Positions 30,179 through 38,970 of a DNA stretch of 44,541 nt are shown here, piece after piece (the stretch's first letter is position 1; each line of letters starts with the position of its first letter). Origin of the DNA: Oscillospiraceae bacterium (GTDB lineage: Bacteria > Bacillota > Clostridia > Oscillospirales > Acutalibacteraceae); assembly GCA_902788995.1 (NCBI GenBank), contig CADAMO010000005.1, positions 1-44,541 on the forward strand. Direction: 5' to 3'. The notes beneath the pieces are model-generated. The model searched no databases. It was given only the letters and a program-made list of their open reading frames with translations, and was not told the origin of the DNA. Position numbers and translations under genes: made by a program.

Positions 30179-31285
30179 ATGCTTAATATTACAGGTTCTC
30201 TGATGTCAGAGAACCGTGTGATCGCTACGATAAAAGACGGAGAGATTCTCGATTATGACGATGCACTTCTTCCTCTCTACCTTAAACGCACAAAACACAT
30301 GGAGGGGTGGCTTGCTTCTCGTGCGATTGATGCGCACAGAACGAATTCTCGTCTTTTAAAGAGAGCGCTCCGCTTGAGATCTGCTGATGACGCCCAAACC
30401 GCGCTTTTCGTGAATGCAGCAAAAAACACAGACCGGTATTGGTTTAAGCCGGAGGGCTCATCTGCATGCTGGGAGGACGTCCGATTCAAGGAAAACCGTT
30501 TTGATAGGCTGGCCCTGTGCGGCGATCCCGCCGGATTCTCGTATACGCCCTCAAGGACGCCGGAACTGACAAACACCGGAAGCTTTGAAAAATGCTGGAA
30601 GCTGATAGACGGCACATGGTGGATGTACAAAAGCGGGAATGAAAACGAGTATTTTTCTGAATTGTTTATCTGTAAGCTCGGTGAAAAGTTGGACTTTCCG
30701 ATGGCGCATTACGAGTTAGACGACGGGTATATTCGCTCGCGGAATTTCACAGATGGAACCGATCTGATCTTTGAGCCGATTTCGTCGCTGATGAGCGACA
30801 ATGACGATTACAGCGACTGCTTTAACATGATATATGCATTGTCTCCTACGCTTGCCCGGCAGTATCTGCAGATCGTGTGGATGGATTCTGTTTGTTACAA
30901 TATGGACCGTCACACAGAAAATTTCGGATTTCTTCGGAATGTCCAAAACGGCGAGATTGTAGCCATGGCTCCGAATTACGACAATAACATTGCGTTGATT
31001 GCAAGAGGTTATCTGAACAGCGCTTCCCGTGAGGGCGACGGATTCATCCGCTTCTTCCGAGAGTTTCTGCAAAATACTCCAACCGCAAAAGCCATGCTTC
31101 TTAAAATGGAGCTCCCCGTCATTACAGAAAGCCTCATAACGGAATGTCTTGACGAGATTCCCATTGAGGTGGACCGCACGTATATATTGGCCTTTATCCT
31201 CAATGGGCAGAAGAAGGTCAATGACCTGATCTTTGCCGGGGATATCTCAACAGGCGAAGATGAAACGTTTGACTTAACTCTGTAA
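30179..31285 (+). CDS. HipA-like kinase-fold protein
   Basis: 368 residues from ATG 30179 (SD aaaggcgg); GTG 30170 would overlap the SD. The C-terminal two-thirds match HipA/CtkA-type kinases: a nucleotide-binding strand-loop near 'WKLIDGTWWMYKSG', catalytic loop 'YNMDRHTENFG' around residue 245, and metal-binding 'PNYDNNIAL' about 30 residues later. The first 100 residues do not look like the HipA N-terminal barrel. HipA kinases phosphorylate translation factors and are held by HipB. No HipB is adjacent; the XRE protein at 28702 is the nearest candidate. It could be a toxin, a defence kinase or a regulator. Confidence 0.75.
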   Translation: MLNITGSLMSENRVIATIKDGEILDYDDALLPLYLKRTKHMEGWLASRAIDAHRTNSRLLKRALRLRSADDAQTALFVNAAKNTDRYWFKPEGSSACWEDVRFKENRFDRLALCGDPAGFSYTPSRTPELTNTGSFEKCWKLIDGTWWMYKSGNENEYFSELFICKLGEKLDFPMAHYELDDGYIRSRNFTDGTDLIFEPISSLMSDNDDYSDCFNMIYALSPTLARQYLQIVWMDSVCYNMDRHTENFGFLRNVQNGEIVAMAPNYDNNIALIARGYLNSASREGDGFIRFFREFLQNTPTAKAMLLKMELPVITESLITECLDEIPIEVDRTYILAFILNGQKKVNDLIFAGDISTGEDETFDLTL

Positions 31286-31343
31286 GCAACCTTTATACAA
31301 TTACAGCCTCCACTCATATCGCTTTAATAGTTTTTTTATCAGG

Positions 31344-31373
31344 CGTCGCTGCAAGGCGGCGTTTTTTCTTTTT
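31344..31373 (+). terminator. Rho-independent terminator before the TrbL-like gene
   Basis: Stem cgtcgc/gcggcg (one G-U pair) with a 6-nt loop, followed by TTTTTTCTTTTT. It ends the cargo cluster and lies 22 nt before the next start, leaving no room for a promoter. T4SS genes downstream must be reached by read-through or from elsewhere. Confidence 0.85.
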
Positions 31374-31395
31374 GACGAAAGGACGGTGATGAACC

Positions 31396-32325
31396 GTGTT
31401 TGACTGGCTCGGCGATCTGTTTTCCGGCATCGGAGAATCGATCGGCAGCGCCTTTGAATTTTTGGGAGAGGAAATCTCCAACGCGATCTTTGACGCCGTT
31501 TTACGGTGGTGGTATGACATTATCTACACTGCTGTGGCCGACTTTTTCGAGAAGATGGGCAACATGGGCGCAGACATCTTCGACTTGTCTTGGGTCCAGG
31601 CAACAGTCCGTCTGTTTACACTGTTCGGCTGGTCCCTGTTTGCCGCCGGCGTTGTGGTTGCCATATTCGACGTTGCCGTAGAATATCAGACAGGGCGTGC
31701 GAACATCAAAACTACGGCGATCAATATTTTGAAGGGCTTTCTCGCCTGTGGCATGATCGGTACTGTTCCCATAGAACTGTACAAATTCTGCATATCGCTG
31801 CAAAACACGTTTTCACATGACCTGACTGCGCTGCTTGTCGGCGAGCAGACGCTGGATCTTGCCGGACAAAGCACGAAGGTTCTCAAAGGTACGTTCCTGA
31901 TCACAATGGATGTGGAATTCGGACTTCTGAATTTGCTTTGCCTGATCGCCTTCGCCTACTGCGTTGTGAAGATCTTTTTCCAAAATATCAAGCGCGGCGG
32001 GATCCTGCTGATTCAGATGGGCGTAGGATCGCTGTATATGTTCAGCGTCCCACGAGGCTACACAGACGGTTTTGTGCAGTGGGTAAAACAGGTGATCGCC
32101 ATATGCTTTACCGCGTTTCTGCAGACAACGCTCCTCTTCATCGGCCTGCTGACTTTCCCCGACCACATGCTGTTGGGTCTCGGCATTATGCTGGCAGCGA
32201 ACGAAGTGGAACGCATTGCGCGGCAGTTCGGTCTGGACAGCTCCGTGAAAGTGAATATGATGAGCGTCGTTCATACAACGACAACCGCCGTGAATATGGC
32301 GAGAAGCCTTGCCAAGGCGAAATAA
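31396..32325 (+). CDS. VirB6/TrbL-like T4SS membrane protein
   Basis: A 309-residue protein from GTG 31396. An amphipathic N-terminus 'FDWLGDLFSGIGESIGSAFEF' in outline precedes several hydrophobic helices (about 75-100, 105-125, 175-200, 205-220, 240-265). 'ARQFGLDSSVKVN' and a short polar end follow. This is the layout of TrbL/VirB6-like inner-membrane channel proteins in Clostridia conjugative elements, usually next to VirB2-like, PrgI and VirB4 genes. The nearby ATG at 31389 is out of frame. The function (channel core for DNA passage) is inferred from family and context. Confidence 0.75.
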   Translation: MFDWLGDLFSGIGESIGSAFEFLGEEISNAIFDAVLRWWYDIIYTAVADFFEKMGNMGADIFDLSWVQATVRLFTLFGWSLFAAGVVVAIFDVAVEYQTGRANIKTTAINILKGFLACGMIGTVPIELYKFCISLQNTFSHDLTALLVGEQTLDLAGQSTKVLKGTFLITMDVEFGLLNLLCLIAFAYCVVKIFFQNIKRGGILLIQMGVGSLYMFSVPRGYTDGFVQWVKQVIAICFTAFLQTTLLFIGLLTFPDHMLLGLGIMLAANEVERIARQFGLDSSVKVNMMSVVHTTTTAVNMARSLAKAK

Positions 32326-32348
32326 CATAAAGAAAGGTTGAAAATCGC

Positions 32349-34748
32349 ATGAAAAAAATGATTTCTCTTCTGTTGTGCGCGCTTGTGATTTGCTGCATGG
32401 TGTTTCCTGCTTTTGCGGAAGACGCCGAAATCATAGCGCAAGGTGAGTGCGGCGCGACAGCATCATGGAAACTTGACGAAGCCGGAACTTTAACGATCTA
32501 TGGGACCGGTGGAATGAAGAATTATACTTATGAAGACTATAATCGTCCCTCCTATGAAGAATACAAGGACCAGATCAAAAGGCTTTCAATTACAGGAATT
32601 AGTCGTATCGGCAACTACGCTTTTTACAAATATGACAACCTGAAAGGCGAATTACAGATTCCTTCGAGTATTACCGAAATCGGGGATTGTTCCTTTGAAC
32701 GCTGCACGGGTTATACGGGATTATGTCTGTATGCAGGCTTGCGGAAAATCGGATTTGCTGCTTTCCGTGATTGTACAGGATTTGAGCATGGGCTTGTGTT
32801 TCCGTCAACACTGGAGGTGATTGGCCTTCAGGCGTTCAGTGGCTGCAGCGGTTTTTGTGACAGTTTGGTTCTCCCCGCAAACCTCACCGAGCTTGGCGCC
32901 GCAGCGTTCCGTGATTGCAAGAGGTTGACGGGCGGAATTGATCTCCCGGTTAACCTTACCGAATTAAAATCTGCTGTCTTTCAGAACTGTACGGGATTGG
33001 ACGGAACGATCAATCTTGGGAGTAAAATAACGGCAATCGGTTCTATGGCTTGTTACAACTGTTCTTCTTTGAGCGGCGACCTTACGATTCCGGACACCGT
33101 CACGTCTATTGGCTCAGGAGCGTTCACTGGGTGTATCGGTTTACAGGGGATGCTTACCATGAGTAAGAATCTGATGACAATCGGCGATACGAACTACCTG
33201 ATGGGCGCTTTTGAGGGATGCGATGGGCTGCATGGAACACTGGCTCTGCCGGATACACTTACGTCAATCGGACAGAGAACCTTCAGAAACTGCAAAAGTC
33301 TTTCCGGCGTCCTGCGCATTCCCACGTCTGTGACGAATATCGGTGATGACGCGTTCCATTCGTGTGCGCTGAATAGCGATATGAAATCCTTTTTCTCTGA
33401 ACATACAGAATTCTTAAAGGAAGAAATCAACTCGGAAAAGGCGGCAACATGTACTGAGGTTGGACATAAAAATGTACGCATATATTGCGCTGACTGCAAC
33501 GGTTACCTTACGTGGTATCAGGATGTTTACCCCGCGAAAGGTCATTCCCTTATCTACGTGGCCGGTGAAGAATCAACCTCTGATCGGGAGGGCTGTCTTG
33601 CGCATTATAGGTGTTCCGATTGCGGCGCGCTTTTCTATGACGCCGATGGAACGCAGCCCGCGACGGAGGAAGGAATCACGATACCCTGTCTGCCGCAGAC
33701 GGTAAAAGCGGAAGAAATCATTCTGAACACTGAGCATATTGATCTTCTCCCCGAAGATGCTTTCCAGCTTACAGCGACGGTTTTGCCCGAAGATGCCGCT
33801 GATAAAACCGTCAACTGGTATACGGAATCCAATGGTATCGTTACGGTCGACTGGAATACCGGTCTTGTAACCGCGATGCTTCCGGGATCCACCTTTGTCA
33901 CATGTTTTTCCGCAGACGGTCCGCTGGTCACTGTTCCTGTCACTGTCCATAATCCCGGTGCGCCGACTTATGAAAACATATCTGTACAGCCTACCTGTAC
34001 CGATCCCGGTGCGGGCGATCTCGTTATTTACTGCGTGGACTGCGGGAAAGAGCTTTCCCGGGAACAGGGAACGATCCCTGCCACAGGTGTACATACGGAA
34101 GACAGCGGCAATCAGGAAAATATCGTTTTCCCGGATTGCACGCATGGCGGCAGTTATGATTATGTGATTCGCTGCACGGTATGCGGAGAGATCCTTTCAA
34201 GCGTGCATCATTCGACCGAGCCGCTTGGTCATAACCCAGGCGCCGCACGGAAAACAGATGTTGTTGCGGCAACCTGCACCGAAAAAGGATCGTATACCGA
34301 AACCATCAGATGCGAAACCTGCGGTGAAATCATTTCCGCTGAAACGCATGAAATTGCCGCGACCGGACACAAATCGGGCGATCCAGAAATCGGTAATACT
34401 GTAACGCCAACCTGCACGAAAAAGGGCTCCCATTCAGAAACCGTCCTTTGCGCTGTGTGCGGAACCGTCCTATCCGAAAAAATCGTCAACGACGGTTATG
34501 CGGAGCATAATTGGGACAAGGGAACGGTACAGAGCGATGAACACGACCGCTATACCGTAACGGACTACACCTGCACGGAATGCGGCATTCACAAGACAGA
34601 ACGTCATGCGAACCCGAATTATCAATTCCGGTGTTCCCGCTGTGATTGGTATGAAGCGAATCAGGATAAGGGTGGTATTTTCGGAATCGTTGTATGGATG
34701 GTCCACACCATTACGCATCTTGTGCAGCAGATCAATTACTGGACGTAA
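32349..34748 (+). CDS. BspA-like leucine-rich-repeat surface protein, 799 aa
   Basis: A signal peptide ends near 'FAFA'-like residues 21-23. About ten LRR_5 (BspA/TpLRR) repeats cover residues 75-340: 'ITEIGDCSFERCTG', 'LTELGAAAFRDCKRL' and similar. A Cys-pair region (about 360-450) and a Big_2-like Ig domain (about 450-532, 'LTATVLPEDAADKTVNWY') follow. Four to five repeats with 'CTEKGSYTETIRCETCGE' and terminal 'ATGH' occupy 537-764. A hydrophobic end ('GIFGIVVWMVHTITHLVQQ') could anchor it in the membrane. It lies inside the T4SS gene run, between TrbL-like and PrgI-like genes, so a role in recipient attachment is plausible. Confidence 0.85.
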   Translation: MKKMISLLLCALVICCMVFPAFAEDAEIIAQGECGATASWKLDEAGTLTIYGTGGMKNYTYEDYNRPSYEEYKDQIKRLSITGISRIGNYAFYKYDNLKGELQIPSSITEIGDCSFERCTGYTGLCLYAGLRKIGFAAFRDCTGFEHGLVFPSTLEVIGLQAFSGCSGFCDSLVLPANLTELGAAAFRDCKRLTGGIDLPVNLTELKSAVFQNCTGLDGTINLGSKITAIGSMACYNCSSLSGDLTIPDTVTSIGSGAFTGCIGLQGMLTMSKNLMTIGDTNYLMGAFEGCDGLHGTLALPDTLTSIGQRTFRNCKSLSGVLRIPTSVTNIGDDAFHSCALNSDMKSFFSEHTEFLKEEINSEKAATCTEVGHKNVRIYCADCNGYLTWYQDVYPAKGHSLIYVAGEESTSDREGCLAHYRCSDCGALFYDADGTQPATEEGITIPCLPQTVKAEEIILNTEHIDLLPEDAFQLTATVLPEDAADKTVNWYTESNGIVTVDWNTGLVTAMLPGSTFVTCFSADGPLVTVPVTVHNPGAPTYENISVQPTCTDPGAGDLVIYCVDCGKELSREQGTIPATGVHTEDSGNQENIVFPDCTHGGSYDYVIRCTVCGEILSSVHHSTEPLGHNPGAARKTDVVAATCTEKGSYTETIRCETCGEIISAETHEIAATGHKSGDPEIGNTVTPTCTKKGSHSETVLCAVCGTVLSEKIVNDGYAEHNWDKGTVQSDEHDRYTVTDYTCTECGIHKTERHANPNYQFRCSRCDWYEANQDKGGIFGIVVWMVHTITHLVQQINYWT

Positions 34749-34762
34749 GGCGGTGCCCGATT

Positions 34763-35026
34763 ATGAACCAGAGATATCTGTACCCGCAAAACATGAAGGC
34801 GTCCGCAAATATGTGGTTCTGGTCGCTGCGGGACTTTGCGATCCTCGTGATGGCGGCGCTGATCTCCGTACTGATCGCGGCGCTGACAAAGATCGTTCTG
34901 CCTCTGGCGCTGGTTCTCTGCTTCGGGGTACTTACCATCCGTGCGGACGATACCACGATTCTCGATTACATCAAATATGCCGTGCGATATTTCATCGCGC
35001 AGCAGCAGGAATATGAGTGGAGGTGA
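34763..35026 (+). CDS. PrgI-family T4SS protein (VirB3-like)
   Basis: An 87-residue protein from ATG 34763. 'YLYPQNMKASANMWFWSLRDF' in outline begins it; two adjacent hydrophobic segments (about 25-60) follow, then 'YIKYAVRYFIAQQQEYEWR'. This is the usual form of PrgI/VirB3-like proteins, which link the channel to VirB4. It starts 14 nt after the LRR gene. The next two T4SS genes follow almost without gaps, ending in VirB4, as expected. Confidence 0.75.
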   Translation: MNQRYLYPQNMKASANMWFWSLRDFAILVMAALISVLIAALTKIVLPLALVLCFGVLTIRADDTTILDYIKYAVRYFIAQQQEYEWR

Positions 35027-35032
35027 TTCCCA

Positions 35033-35749
35033 ATGAAAAAGAAGAAAGCCGGGAACTCCGTCCGGGAGCTTTTGGGTATTCAGGGCTTTACAAAATACGG
35101 GCTCGCTGTTGATCACGGCGAGCTGTTGTATTTCTATATCGCCCCGACCAATATTTCCGTTTTGTCACAGGCCAATATCGGTATTAAGATCCACAACCTG
35201 AAAATGGCTTTTTCGGCTGTCCCCGAAATCCAGATTCTGTGTACCGATTCCTCCGAATGCTTTGACGATAACAAGCACTATCTGCAGACGCGTCTGAAAG
35301 AAGAGGGGGAACCGGGTGTTCGGAAGGTAATCAAACAGGACGTCGAATTTCTTGATCATATCCAGACAGAGATGGCGACGGCGCGCCAGTTCGTGCTCAT
35401 CTATCGTTGCCGGGATGAAAAACCGGAACAGGTTTTCCATCTTGTCAATGAGATCAGTCACCGTATTTCCGATCAGGGATTCGACGTGCATCCGATGTCG
35501 AAATCGGAGATCAAACGCTTCCTCGCTTTGTATTTCGACGCCAGCATGAACGGCGATCAGATGCCGGACGCAGACGGCGAACAGTATATTCTGCCCGATT
35601 ATCAGGCGGCGATGGCGGATCCTTCTTCTGTCGTCCCGCCGAAAACGTCCGAGAGCCGACCTGTTTTGGGAGACGGTCCCGAACCGGCGCATAGGGAACT
35701 TCCCGTTTCAACAGGCGGGTACTTCGGATCCTTTGGAGGTGCAAGATGA
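35033..35749 (+). CDS. T4SS accessory protein upstream of VirB4
   Basis: A 238-residue protein from ATG 35033 behind SD tggaggtg. Its N-terminal 180 residues ('VRELLGIQGFTKYGLAVDHGE', 'LLYFYIAPTNISVLSQANI', 'FLDHIQTEMATARQFVLIYR' in outline) resemble the cytoplasmic N-terminal part of VirB4-type proteins. A Pro/Ser-rich tail follows. Clostridia elements often have such a protein between PrgI and VirB4 genes; a specific function is not known. It overlaps the VirB4 start by 4 nt, suggesting a stoichiometric partner of VirB4. Confidence 0.65.
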   Translation: MKKKKAGNSVRELLGIQGFTKYGLAVDHGELLYFYIAPTNISVLSQANIGIKIHNLKMAFSAVPEIQILCTDSSECFDDNKHYLQTRLKEEGEPGVRKVIKQDVEFLDHIQTEMATARQFVLIYRCRDEKPEQVFHLVNEISHRISDQGFDVHPMSKSEIKRFLALYFDASMNGDQMPDADGEQYILPDYQAAMADPSSVVPPKTSESRPVLGDGPEPAHRELPVSTGGYFGSFGGAR

Positions 35750-37590
35750 AACCGGAACGCAAAAAGAAACCGGATTTCCGGACTGCGGTCCCCGCAGAGG
35801 ATGATCTCCGGACCAAAGACTTTTTTGACTGTATCCTTCCGGGAACGGTAAAATTTATGACTGACCATTACATCGTCGGGGACAGCTACCGCTGCGTGTG
35901 GGCGATCCGCGAATACCAGCCCGTGACGGAAGAACAGGCGATCTTTTCGCAGCTTGCCGATAAGAGCGGTGTGACACTGCGTATGTATCACAGACTCGTT
36001 GATACCACAGAAGAAAAGCGGATCGTCGCCAACGCCGAACGCCGCAACAAGCTCAAAGCCGGCGCGAATAACATTCAGGAAAGCGTAGAGGCGGAGAGCA
36101 ACCTGCAGGACGTGATCGACCTTGTCGCTAACCTCCGCCACGCCAAAGAACCGCTCCTTCACTGCGCCGTTTTCATTGAGCTGAAAGCGCGAGATATGGA
36201 CAAACTGAAGGAGCTCCAGAACGATATCTCCATGGAGCTCACACGCGCCAAGATCACCTATGATAGGCTGACGCTTCGCCAGCGGGAGGGATTTCTTTCT
36301 GTGATGCCGATGGGCAGAAATCAGTTCGGCGCGCTGTATGAACGCGTGCTTCCCGCAAGCTCCGTCGCCAATCTCTATCCCTTCAACTTTTCAGGCAAGA
36401 CCGACCCCAAGGGCTTATACATCGGGCGGGATAAGTTCGGCACCAACATCCTTGTTGATCTCGAACGGCGCTCGGAAGACAAGACCACGTCCAACGTGCT
36501 GATCCTCGGCAACTCCGGTCAGGGTAAATCGTATCTGCTGAAACTTCTCTTGACCAACATCCGGGAATCCGGAAAGTCCGTCATCTGTCTGGATCCCGAA
36601 GGAGAGTACATGGATATCTGCGAAGCGCTCGGCGGAACCTATATAGATTTTATGCAGGGAACATATACGATCAATCCGCTGGAACCCAAGGCATGGAGCG
36701 ACGGCGAAGCAGAGAACGATCCCGACGCGCCGGAAACCTTCCGGAAGGTCACAAGGCTGTCGCAGCACATTTCCTTCCTGAAAGACTTTTTCCGGGCGTA
36801 TAAGGATTTCAACGACGCGCAGATCGACACCATTGAACTGCTGCTGTCCAAGCTCTATTCCATGTTCGGTATCACCGACCGCACGGACTATTCCAAGCTG
36901 CGCTCCTCGGATTATCCGACGATGCAGGATTTTTATATGCTCTGCGATAAGACCTACCGCGCTTATGACCCCGCGCAGAAGAACCTGTATTCCGAGGAAA
37001 CGATCCAGCAGGTCTGTCTCGGCATCCATTCCATGTGCGTCGGCGCAGAATCAAAATACTTCAACGGACACAGCAATATCACCGGCGCGCAGTTTCTGGT
37101 GTTCGGCGTCAAAGGGCTCATGGACACGAATAAAAGATTGAAGGATGCGATGCTGTTCAACATTCTTTCGTACATGTCCAATCAGCTGCTCGGTCAGGGC
37201 AATACGGCGGCGAGTATCGACGAGCTCTATCTGTTCCTGACGAACATGACCGCCATCGAATACATCCGCAACTGCATGAAGCGGGTGCGAAAAAAGGATT
37301 CTTCTATCATTCTGGCGAGTCAGAACATCGAAGACTTTCTGATTCCGTCGATCCGGGAATTTACGAAACCCATGTTCAGCATTCCGACCCATCAGTTCCT
37401 TTTCAACGCGGGACAGATCAACGCCAACGAATTTATGGACGCCCTACAGGTGGAGCCTGCCGAGTTCGATCTGATCAAATATCCGGAGCGCGGCACCTGT
37501 CTTTACCGCTGCGGGAATGAGCGTTATCTGCTCCAAGTCAAAGCGCCGGATTACAAAGCGGCGATCTTCGGGAAGGCGGGCGGTCGCTGA
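35746..37590 (+). CDS. VirB4-like conjugative T4SS ATPase (CD1110-type)
   Basis: A 614-residue protein. The N-terminal domain is about 200 residues; the C-terminal ATPase begins at 'YIGRDKFGTNILVDLERRSE' in outline. Walker A 'GNSGQGKS' is at 255-262, with 'LDPEGEYMDICEALGG' following. 'SIDELYLFL' near 485 is the Walker B-like site (Asp-Glu), and 'ILASQNIEDFL' near 520 matches the Gln-containing motif of VirB4. It energises T4SS assembly and substrate transfer at the membrane. It is intact and of normal length, though shorter than proteobacterial VirB4. Its end overlaps the CHAP gene by one base (TGATG). Confidence 0.93.
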   Translation: MKPERKKKPDFRTAVPAEDDLRTKDFFDCILPGTVKFMTDHYIVGDSYRCVWAIREYQPVTEEQAIFSQLADKSGVTLRMYHRLVDTTEEKRIVANAERRNKLKAGANNIQESVEAESNLQDVIDLVANLRHAKEPLLHCAVFIELKARDMDKLKELQNDISMELTRAKITYDRLTLRQREGFLSVMPMGRNQFGALYERVLPASSVANLYPFNFSGKTDPKGLYIGRDKFGTNILVDLERRSEDKTTSNVLILGNSGQGKSYLLKLLLTNIRESGKSVICLDPEGEYMDICEALGGTYIDFMQGTYTINPLEPKAWSDGEAENDPDAPETFRKVTRLSQHISFLKDFFRAYKDFNDAQIDTIELLLSKLYSMFGITDRTDYSKLRSSDYPTMQDFYMLCDKTYRAYDPAQKNLYSEETIQQVCLGIHSMCVGAESKYFNGHSNITGAQFLVFGVKGLMDTNKRLKDAMLFNILSYMSNQLLGQGNTAASIDELYLFLTNMTAIEYIRNCMKRVRKKDSSIILASQNIEDFLIPSIREFTKPMFSIPTHQFLFNAGQINANEFMDALQVEPAEFDLIKYPERGTCLYRCGNERYLLQVKAPDYKAAIFGKAGGR

Positions 37591-38519
37591 TGAGCGCTGC
37601 ACTCGGAGCGGCTCTGAAAAAAATAGCCGTCTCTCTGCTGTCGGATCCGAAGATCCTCAAAAAGGTATTGGCCGTTGTCCTCGTGTTGATTGTTGCATTC
37701 TTTACGCCGATCATGCTGATCTACGGTATCTTCAGCGGCGAGATCAAGCTCGATCAGGATAAACTGCATACGCTGGTCATGGATACGCTGACGGAGGAAG
37801 AAACAAAGCATCTGCAGCAGCTGCGGACCACGATGGACGCCATCGAAGGAAAAATGACCGAGGATGGATACACCCCATACAATATCCGCGAAGCGCAGGT
37901 CCTCTATGCCCTTGCCCTGTATCCGAAGGAACAAGAGGGTAACTTCGTGGGCAGGCTGACGTCATGCTTTGCGCAGGAGCAAACGGCGGATCAACTGATC
38001 GCCGCAGTCAATACCGAATTCGGTACGTCTATCAACACGGAGGATTTCAAAAAACTGATGGCAACCGCGCAGGGAGAGATCGTAGCCGTTGCGCTGACAC
38101 AGCTCGGAAACAGCGGCGGTCAACCGTACTGGTCATGGTACGGCGTCAACGTCCGAATCGAATGGTGCGCCTGTTTTGTTTCCTGGTGCGCAGATCAGTG
38201 CGGGTATCTCGATCTCGGCGTCGTTCCTAAGTTTGCCAGCTGTACGGCGGGCATGAACTGGTTCAAGGATAAAGAACAGTGGAAAGTGAACGACTATATT
38301 CCGGCATCCGGAGATCTGATCTTTTTCGACTGGGCGAAGAACGGACAGAACGGTTCTCCCGATCACGTGGGTATCGTGGAACGTGTAGAGGACGGGACCG
38401 TCTATACCGTAGAGGGCAACTCCGGCGACGCGGTCCGCGAGCGCAGTTATCCCGTCGGGTATTATGAGATCCTCGGATACGCAACGCCTGCATACAGTAC
38501 GCCAAAGAACGAAGCGTGA
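37590..38519 (+). CDS. Membrane-anchored CHAP-domain hydrolase (T4SS VirB1-like function)
   Basis: 309 residues: a cytoplasmic start, a hydrophobic helix (about 24-48), an extracellular helical region (50-155) and a CHAP domain (about 160-300). Catalytic residues are visible as 'WCACFVSWC' (Cys193), 'DHVGIV' (His259) and 'EGNSG' (Asn277). CHAP amidases or endopeptidases open peptidoglycan for the conjugation channel, as in CwlT/TrsG-type proteins. The second, lysozyme-like domain common in those proteins is missing; the 50-155 region may replace it. It overlaps VirB4 by one base. Confidence 0.88.
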   Translation: MSAALGAALKKIAVSLLSDPKILKKVLAVVLVLIVAFFTPIMLIYGIFSGEIKLDQDKLHTLVMDTLTEEETKHLQQLRTTMDAIEGKMTEDGYTPYNIREAQVLYALALYPKEQEGNFVGRLTSCFAQEQTADQLIAAVNTEFGTSINTEDFKKLMATAQGEIVAVALTQLGNSGGQPYWSWYGVNVRIEWCACFVSWCADQCGYLDLGVVPKFASCTAGMNWFKDKEQWKVNDYIPASGDLIFFDWAKNGQNGSPDHVGIVERVEDGTVYTVEGNSGDAVRERSYPVGYYEILGYATPAYSTPKNEA

Positions 38520-38529
38520 ATTTATTTCT

Positions 38530-38563
38530 GACGCCTGCCATAACGGTGGGCGTCTTTATTTTT
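38530..38563 (+). terminator. Terminator-like hairpin after the T4SS operon
   Basis: Stem gacgcc/ggcgtc (38530-38535 and 38549-38554) and the tail TTTATTTTT. It lies 10 nt after the CHAP stop and 15 nt before the DUF3848 start, so downstream expression needs read-through. Confidence 0.7.
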
Positions 38564-38578
38564 ACGGAGGAACCGCTT

Positions 38579-38959
38579 ATGGAAAAGACAAACAATGAAA
38601 ACAGCGCAGTCGCGCGACTCAAAGAAAAGCTTACTTCGAATCTTCGGGACTACCGGAACGACTGGCTGACGCTGCCGAAGGAAGAACTGATCGAAAGAGC
38701 AGAGGAAATATATTCCGTCAGCATCATAGCGGCATTTCTGCCGAAAACCGTTTCTGAGGAACAGGCTGAGTATCTGCTGCAGTTCCGAAATCCTCTGGAG
38801 GTGGTCAACGACGAGTGGCTCGGGCGAAACAGCTTTGACGAGATGATCGAATACGGAGATCATCTTGGGGACGCCGTCAGCTACATTGTGAACTCCGGCT
38901 ACGCCGAGGAATGCTACGATCTGGAGCCGGAGCTTTTTTCCGGCGATCTGCAAATGTGA
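38579..38959 (+). CDS. DUF3848-like protein
   Basis: A 126-residue protein from ATG 38579 with SD acggagg. 'ARLKEKLTSNLRDYRNDWL', 'PKEELIERAEEIYSVSII' and 'RNPLEVVNDEWLGR' fit DUF3848, a small helical family in Firmicutes elements. The function is unknown. The C-terminus 'EPELFSGDLQM' belongs to the shared tail class. The frame's upstream extension to 38516 crosses the terminator and lacks an SD. It opens the second accessory block. Confidence 0.7.
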   Translation: MEKTNNENSAVARLKEKLTSNLRDYRNDWLTLPKEELIERAEEIYSVSIIAAFLPKTVSEEQAEYLLQFRNPLEVVNDEWLGRNSFDEMIEYGDHLGDAVSYIVNSGYAEECYDLEPELFSGDLQM

Positions 38960-38970
38960 GGTGAACTGAA

